The translations under genes were made by a program, and so were the position numbers. DNA of 63,484 bases from assembly GCA_018433015.1 (NCBI GenBank), contig JAHDSB010000022.1:1-63484 (forward strand), read 5' to 3'. Below, one piece after another: positions 60,506 to 63,484 of this stretch. The stretch comes from Clostridia bacterium. Lineage in GTDB: Bacteria; Bacillota; Peptococcia; DRI-13; SV3-B141. The stretch's first letter is position 1. Every line of letters starts with the position of its first letter. The notes below the pieces were generated by a model, which saw nothing but the letters and a program-made list of their open reading frames with translations, did no database searches and was not told the DNA's origin.

Positions 60506-61402
60506 CTATTCATTAGGTTGAATCCATATTTCTATTTCACTTTTAAATTCTTCACTATCTTCAATAGGATCAATATATATCTCCACATAATTATCCTCTA
60601 AATTTCCTTTTATACTATATGAAGAAGCTGATTGTGCTTGTTCAACGTCCTGGGCATTTGAAAAAGCGTTTTGGTAAAATTTATTAATATCCTTAGTTTC
60701 TTTTTCTGATTCTACAATAATATGGAAACTAGCTCTATCATTACTAACATTCTTCTGACCTACAGTAACTTTACCTTCCATCAGCGGAATAACGTCCTCC
60801 GGGTAACCTTCAGGTACTTCTACTGCTTTTTCCTTATCACCAATAGCTGCTGAGGCAGAATCTCCCTCTATTTGTACAAGATGAATATTAACTATGCTGG
60901 ATATTTTTCCTTCCTCTTGACTTAATAAGCTAACAGATATTGATATTTCCATATCTTCTTTTTCACATGTAATAGTATATAACTCGCTTGTTTCCATTTT
61001 TTCGATGTTTTGCGCATCTTCAAGAATTTCTTTATAAAACTTAAATACTGGGCCCGGTTCTTCCATAATCTCATATGCCGTCCAAAATTGAGCTTTGCCT
61101 GCTTTTTCTGATTTAGAAGCTAAAGTTATATTAGCTCCTTCATACACGGGAACTAAGTCTCCAGGATAATTTTCAGATAAAGACATCCCTTCTCCCAGGG
61201 AAAAGGTTCCATCCTCACTTGATATTTCTACATTATCCCCTTCAGTTGAAATGATTGAAGTATTTCCCTCTTTATCTTGCACTTCAATTTCGCCATCTTT
61301 TAAACTTATTGTTCCCGATTCTGTCTCTATTTTAGGACTAAAACATCCCCCCATAAGATTAACCATAGTAAATATCAGCAATAAAATAAGAACTTTTCGC
61401 AT
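60506..61402 (-). CDS. Lipoprotein with two repeated domains
   Basis: A 298-residue lipoprotein: signal peptide ending in the lipobox MGGC (Cys about 20), a short beta-rich stretch (30-75), then two related domains. The first begins 'YPGDLVPVYEGANIT' (about 80) and the second 'YPEDVIPLMEGKVTV' (about 200); each continues with 'F.K(F)Y...(L/F)..AQ' and a beta strand pair. It has no catalytic motif. It probably sits on the outer face of the membrane. The function is unknown. Confidence 0.78.
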   Translation of the reverse strand: MRKVLILLLIFTMVNLMGGCFSPKIETESGTISLKDGEIEVQDKEGNTSIISTEGDNVEISSEDGTFSLGEGMSLSENYPGDLVPVYEGANITLASKSEKAGKAQFWTAYEIMEEPGPVFKFYKEILEDAQNIEKMETSELYTITCEKEDMEISISVSLLSQEEGKISSIVNIHLVQIEGDSASAAIGDKEKAVEVPEGYPEDVIPLMEGKVTVGQKNVSNDRASFHIIVESEKETKDINKFYQNAFSNAQDVEQAQSASSYSIKGNLEDNYVEIYIDPIEDSEEFKSEIEIWIQPNE

Positions 61403-61443
61403 ATTTACCCCTCTTTCATAGTACTACAATACATATACAAAAA

Positions 61444-61776
61444 TTATTTTATAATCTTAAATTTACCTATGATAGGTAATGGTTTGGTTTGGCCTTGAGC
61501 TGCATTGATTATACCCATTACGGCTAAAACGAATATCGCCAGGTTACCCAGAGTTAGAATAAAAAACCAACCAATAATTGGAATAATAGCCCCCAAGATA
61601 TTTATAGCCACCGCTGCTAAGAAAAGAATTAAACCCTGATTGACATGGTACATAGCAAACTTTGACTCTTTTGCCGCTAACAGGGGAATGAGAAAAATAA
61701 TATAGGCTAGTATTGCCATTGTTTTATTCTTCTCAATATCAGTCGGATCTGACTGTTGATTAACCTCCATTTCCAT
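61444..61776 (-). CDS. DUF4870 / Tic20-like membrane protein
   Basis: A 110-residue protein with three hydrophobic segments and the DUF4870 pattern 'AILAYIIFLIPLLAAKESKFAMYHVNQGLILF' followed by 'GNLAIFVLAVMGIINAAQG'. The family is widespread and of unknown function. It is upstream of the lipoprotein by 41 bp in the same direction, possibly one transcript. Confidence 0.88.
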   Translation of the reverse strand: MEMEVNQQSDPTDIEKNKTMAILAYIIFLIPLLAAKESKFAMYHVNQGLILFLAAVAINILGAIIPIIGWFFILTLGNLAIFVLAVMGIINAAQGQTKPLPIIGKFKIIK

Positions 61777-61913
61777 ACTGTACCCTCCTTTAACTTCTTA
61801 AATTAAGCTCTTACAAAAACCTAACTTAAATTTACCATTGTAAATTACAGAAAACTTTTGTTTTTTTGTTATGTTCTTTGTTGTTATTGCTCTGATTCTT
61901 AAATATAAAAAAA

Positions 61914-61935
61914 GACTTCGGTTCACACCGAAGTC
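61914..61935 (-). terminator. Terminator of the thiolase-reductase operon
   Basis: GACTTCGG/CCGAAGTC stem; on the minus strand TTTTTTTATATTT follows. Confidence 0.9.
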
Positions 61936-61967
61936 ACATTTTGAATTTCTGGCGTTTTAATTATTTT

Positions 61968-62714
61968 TTATAGAACTACTGCACCATCGACACTAATGAC
62001 TGTGCCTGTAATAAAACTAGCTTCATCAGATGCTAAGAAGGCATATAAATTAGCAACATCTTCAGGAGTACCTAATCTCTTTAATGGCGACTTATCTTTC
62101 ATCATCTCTAACACCTTTTCCGGCATTTTCTTAGTCATGGGTGTAAGAATAAAGCCAGGGGCTACTGCATTAACACGAATCTTCTTTTTACCAAGCTCTT
62201 TGGCCCAAGTTTTAGCCATTCCCACCGCAGCAAACTTTGTTGCAGCATAATTAGTCTGGCCAAAATTACCATATATCCCCACTAGAGAGCTGGCGTTTAG
62301 AATAACTCCACCATTTTCTTGAGTAGCCATGACTTTTGCTGCTGCCTGACCACAAATATATACTCCCTTTAGATTAACAGCAATTACTTTATCAAACTGC
62401 TCTTCTGTCATCTTTAATAGCTGTGCATCTGCAGTTATACCGGCATTATTAATAAGACAATCTAGTTTACCAAAATGATCAATTATCTTATCCATCATTT
62501 TATTTACACTCTCTGTTTTTGTTACATCTGCCGTTAAAGCTAACGCCTCTTGACCCAATTCCCTTACCTGTTCTGCTACTTTTTCCGCTGATTCTATGTC
62601 TATATCTGCAACTACTACCCTGGCCCCCTCGCGAGCGAATTTATAAGCAGTAACTTCACCTATTCCCCTACCAGCACCTGTTATTAGCGCTACTTTATCT
62701 TTTAATCTCATTAT
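61968..62714 (-). CDS. Short-chain dehydrogenase, FabG/PhaB-like 3-oxoacyl reductase
   Basis: About 248 residues: cofactor motif TGAGRGIG, NNAGIT, catalytic Ser in NASSLVGIYG and the YAATK Tyr-Lys pair, with the ending 'FITGTVISVDGAVVL'. FabG, acetoacetyl-CoA reductase and 3-hydroxybutyrate-type enzymes share this pattern. Following a thiolase by 11 bp, it most likely reduces acetoacetyl-CoA to 3-hydroxybutyryl-CoA. AGGAGG precedes the start, which may be either of two adjacent codons. Confidence 0.88.
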   Translation of the reverse strand: MMRLKDKVALITGAGRGIGEVTAYKFAREGARVVVADIDIESAEKVAEQVRELGQEALALTADVTKTESVNKMMDKIIDHFGKLDCLINNAGITADAQLLKMTEEQFDKVIAVNLKGVYICGQAAAKVMATQENGGVILNASSLVGIYGNFGQTNYAATKFAAVGMAKTWAKELGKKKIRVNAVAPGFILTPMTKKMPEKVLEMMKDKSPLKRLGTPEDVANLYAFLASDEASFITGTVISVDGAVVL

Positions 62715-62728
62715 CAAATCCTCCTCTC

Positions 62729-63484
62729 TTATCTTTCAACTAAGACGGCACAGCCTTGCCCTCCCCCGATACAGAGGGTAGCTAAGCCCTTTTTAGCCTC
62801 CCTTTTCTTCATCTCGTGTAACAAAGTGACTAAAATCCGGGCTCCACTAGCTCCAATGGGATGACCTAAAGCAATAGCACCACCATTCACATTGACTTTT
62901 TCCATGTTGAACTGCAGGGCTTTAGCCACTGCTACCGACTGGGCCGCAAAAGCTTCGTTAGCTTCGATTAGGTCCAAATCTTCCATAGCCCATCCTCCTT
63001 TAGCCAGGGCCTTTTTCGTAGCATCCACAGGTCCCATACCCATAATAGCGGGATCTACAGCTGCCGAAGCTCCCGCCACATAGCGGGCCAGAGGTTTCAC
63101 CCATAATTTCTCTGCCCGTTCCCGTGTCGTTAATACTAAGGCTGCAGCACCATCATTTATACCTGAGGCATTTCCTGCCGTTACTGTGCCATTCTTTTTA
63201 AAGGCAGGTTTTAATTTAGCTAAACCTTCTACTGTAGCACCCTTGCGGGGGAATTCATCTACTGTAAATTCTTTTATTTCTTTTTTTACCCGCACTTGTA
63301 CGGGTACAATTTCCTCGGCAAAACGCTCTGTATTCAAAGCTTTTTCTGCCTTATTCTGACTGGCTGTGGCAAAAGCATCTTGCTCTTCTCTGGTTATACC
63401 CCATTTCTCCGCAATGTTTTCTGCCGTAATTCCCATATGATAATCATTCATAGCACACCATAAACCATCTTTAATCATTTCATC
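62729..63484 (-). CDS. Acetyl-CoA acetyltransferase (thiolase), C-terminal part
   Basis: The last 251 or so codons of a thiolase; the frame is open through the end of the window ('[18 protein letters not shown]'), so the N-terminal half with the acylated cysteine lies outside. Present are '[14 protein letters not shown]', the catalytic His in [16 protein letters not shown] and the second catalytic Cys in [10 protein letters not shown]. It would condense two acetyl-CoA to acetoacetyl-CoA (or the reverse), and is coupled to the reductase gene. Confidence 0.93.
   Translation of the reverse strand, partial: DEMIKDGLWCAMNDYHMGITAENIAEKWGITREEQDAFATASQNKAEKALNTERFAEEIVPVQVRVKKEIKEFTVDEFPRKGATVEGLAKLKPAFKKNGTVTAGNASGINDGAAALVLTTRERAEKLWVKPLARYVAGASAAVDPAIMGMGPVDATKKALAKGGWAMEDLDLIEANEAFAAQSVAVAKALQFNMEKVNVNGGAIALGHPIGASGARILVTLLHEMKKREAKKGLATLCIGGGQGCAVLVER

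Overview
The window comes from an A+T-rich Gram-positive anaerobe of the clostridial type (Firmicutes). The evidence is strong purine-rich ribosome-binding sites, SAM-I riboswitches, GlpP antitermination, a YtrA-type GntR regulator, selenium metabolism with a UGA (selenocysteine) codon in selD, and an oxygen-sensitive B12/iron-sulfur fermentation pathway. I cannot name the species.

The main structure is an integrated island of about 33.6 kb, from 4110 to 37758. It splits a two-P-loop ATPase gene: the first 92 codons lie at 37735-38031 and the last 278 at 3272-4108. A large serine recombinase (4139-5656) sits just inside the left end. Joining the two ends at a shared CA dinucleotide (TG on the + strand) restores an uninterrupted 370-codon ATPase. 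Joining the two inner arms gives an attP-like inverted repeat centred exactly on that dinucleotide. No conjugation or phage structural genes are visible inside.

The cargo is metabolic. Its left part carries a polysaccharide deacetylase, tyrosine phenol-lyase with a sodium-coupled transporter behind a sigma-54 promoter, and a TyrR-like sigma-54 activator that seems to start at AUU. A seven-gene operon (17233 to 11997) follows, with a P-loop NTPase, a FecCD-type ABC importer, YqeC, a MocA-like transferase and a ModE-like regulator. It fits supply of molybdenum and selenium to a selenium-dependent molybdenum hydroxylase. The right part (35618 to 17350) is a 17-gene operon matching the nicotinate fermentation pathway known from Eubacterium barkeri: nicotinate dehydrogenase (ndhFSLM), 6-hydroxynicotinate reductase, enamidase, 2-(hydroxymethyl)glutarate dehydrogenase and dehydratase, 2-methyleneglutarate mutase with a MutL-like partner, 3-methylitaconate isomerase, dimethylmaleate hydratase and dimethylmalate lyase. 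It also holds an orphan PTS-EIIC-like transporter and two genes of unknown role. A sigma-54 promoter (35673-35687), a 40-bp inverted repeat (35935-35974) and a sigma-54 activator with a duplicated sensor region form its likely control circuit.

Left of the island are a coiled-coil protein, a YbjQ-family protein and a GntR/ABC operon with a perfect operator-like palindrome. To the right are a betaine/choline-type ABC importer with a structured leader, tRNA-Leu(GAG) and a decayed copy of its 3' half, a DegV protein, a MocR-type regulator, metY-metA behind two tandem SAM-I riboswitches, a glycerol-3-phosphate oxidation operon with GlpP, a selenium module (YedE, YedF, DUF3343, a cysteine desulfurase and selenocysteine-containing SelD), and the start of an acetoacetyl-CoA pathway (thiolase and a short-chain reductase). 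The SelD module outside the island probably supplies selenium to the hydroxylase inside it.

Two near-identical genes for 31- and 32-residue peptides (50257-50352 and 54511-54609) share promoter, leader and ribosome-binding site. They match no family I recognise.
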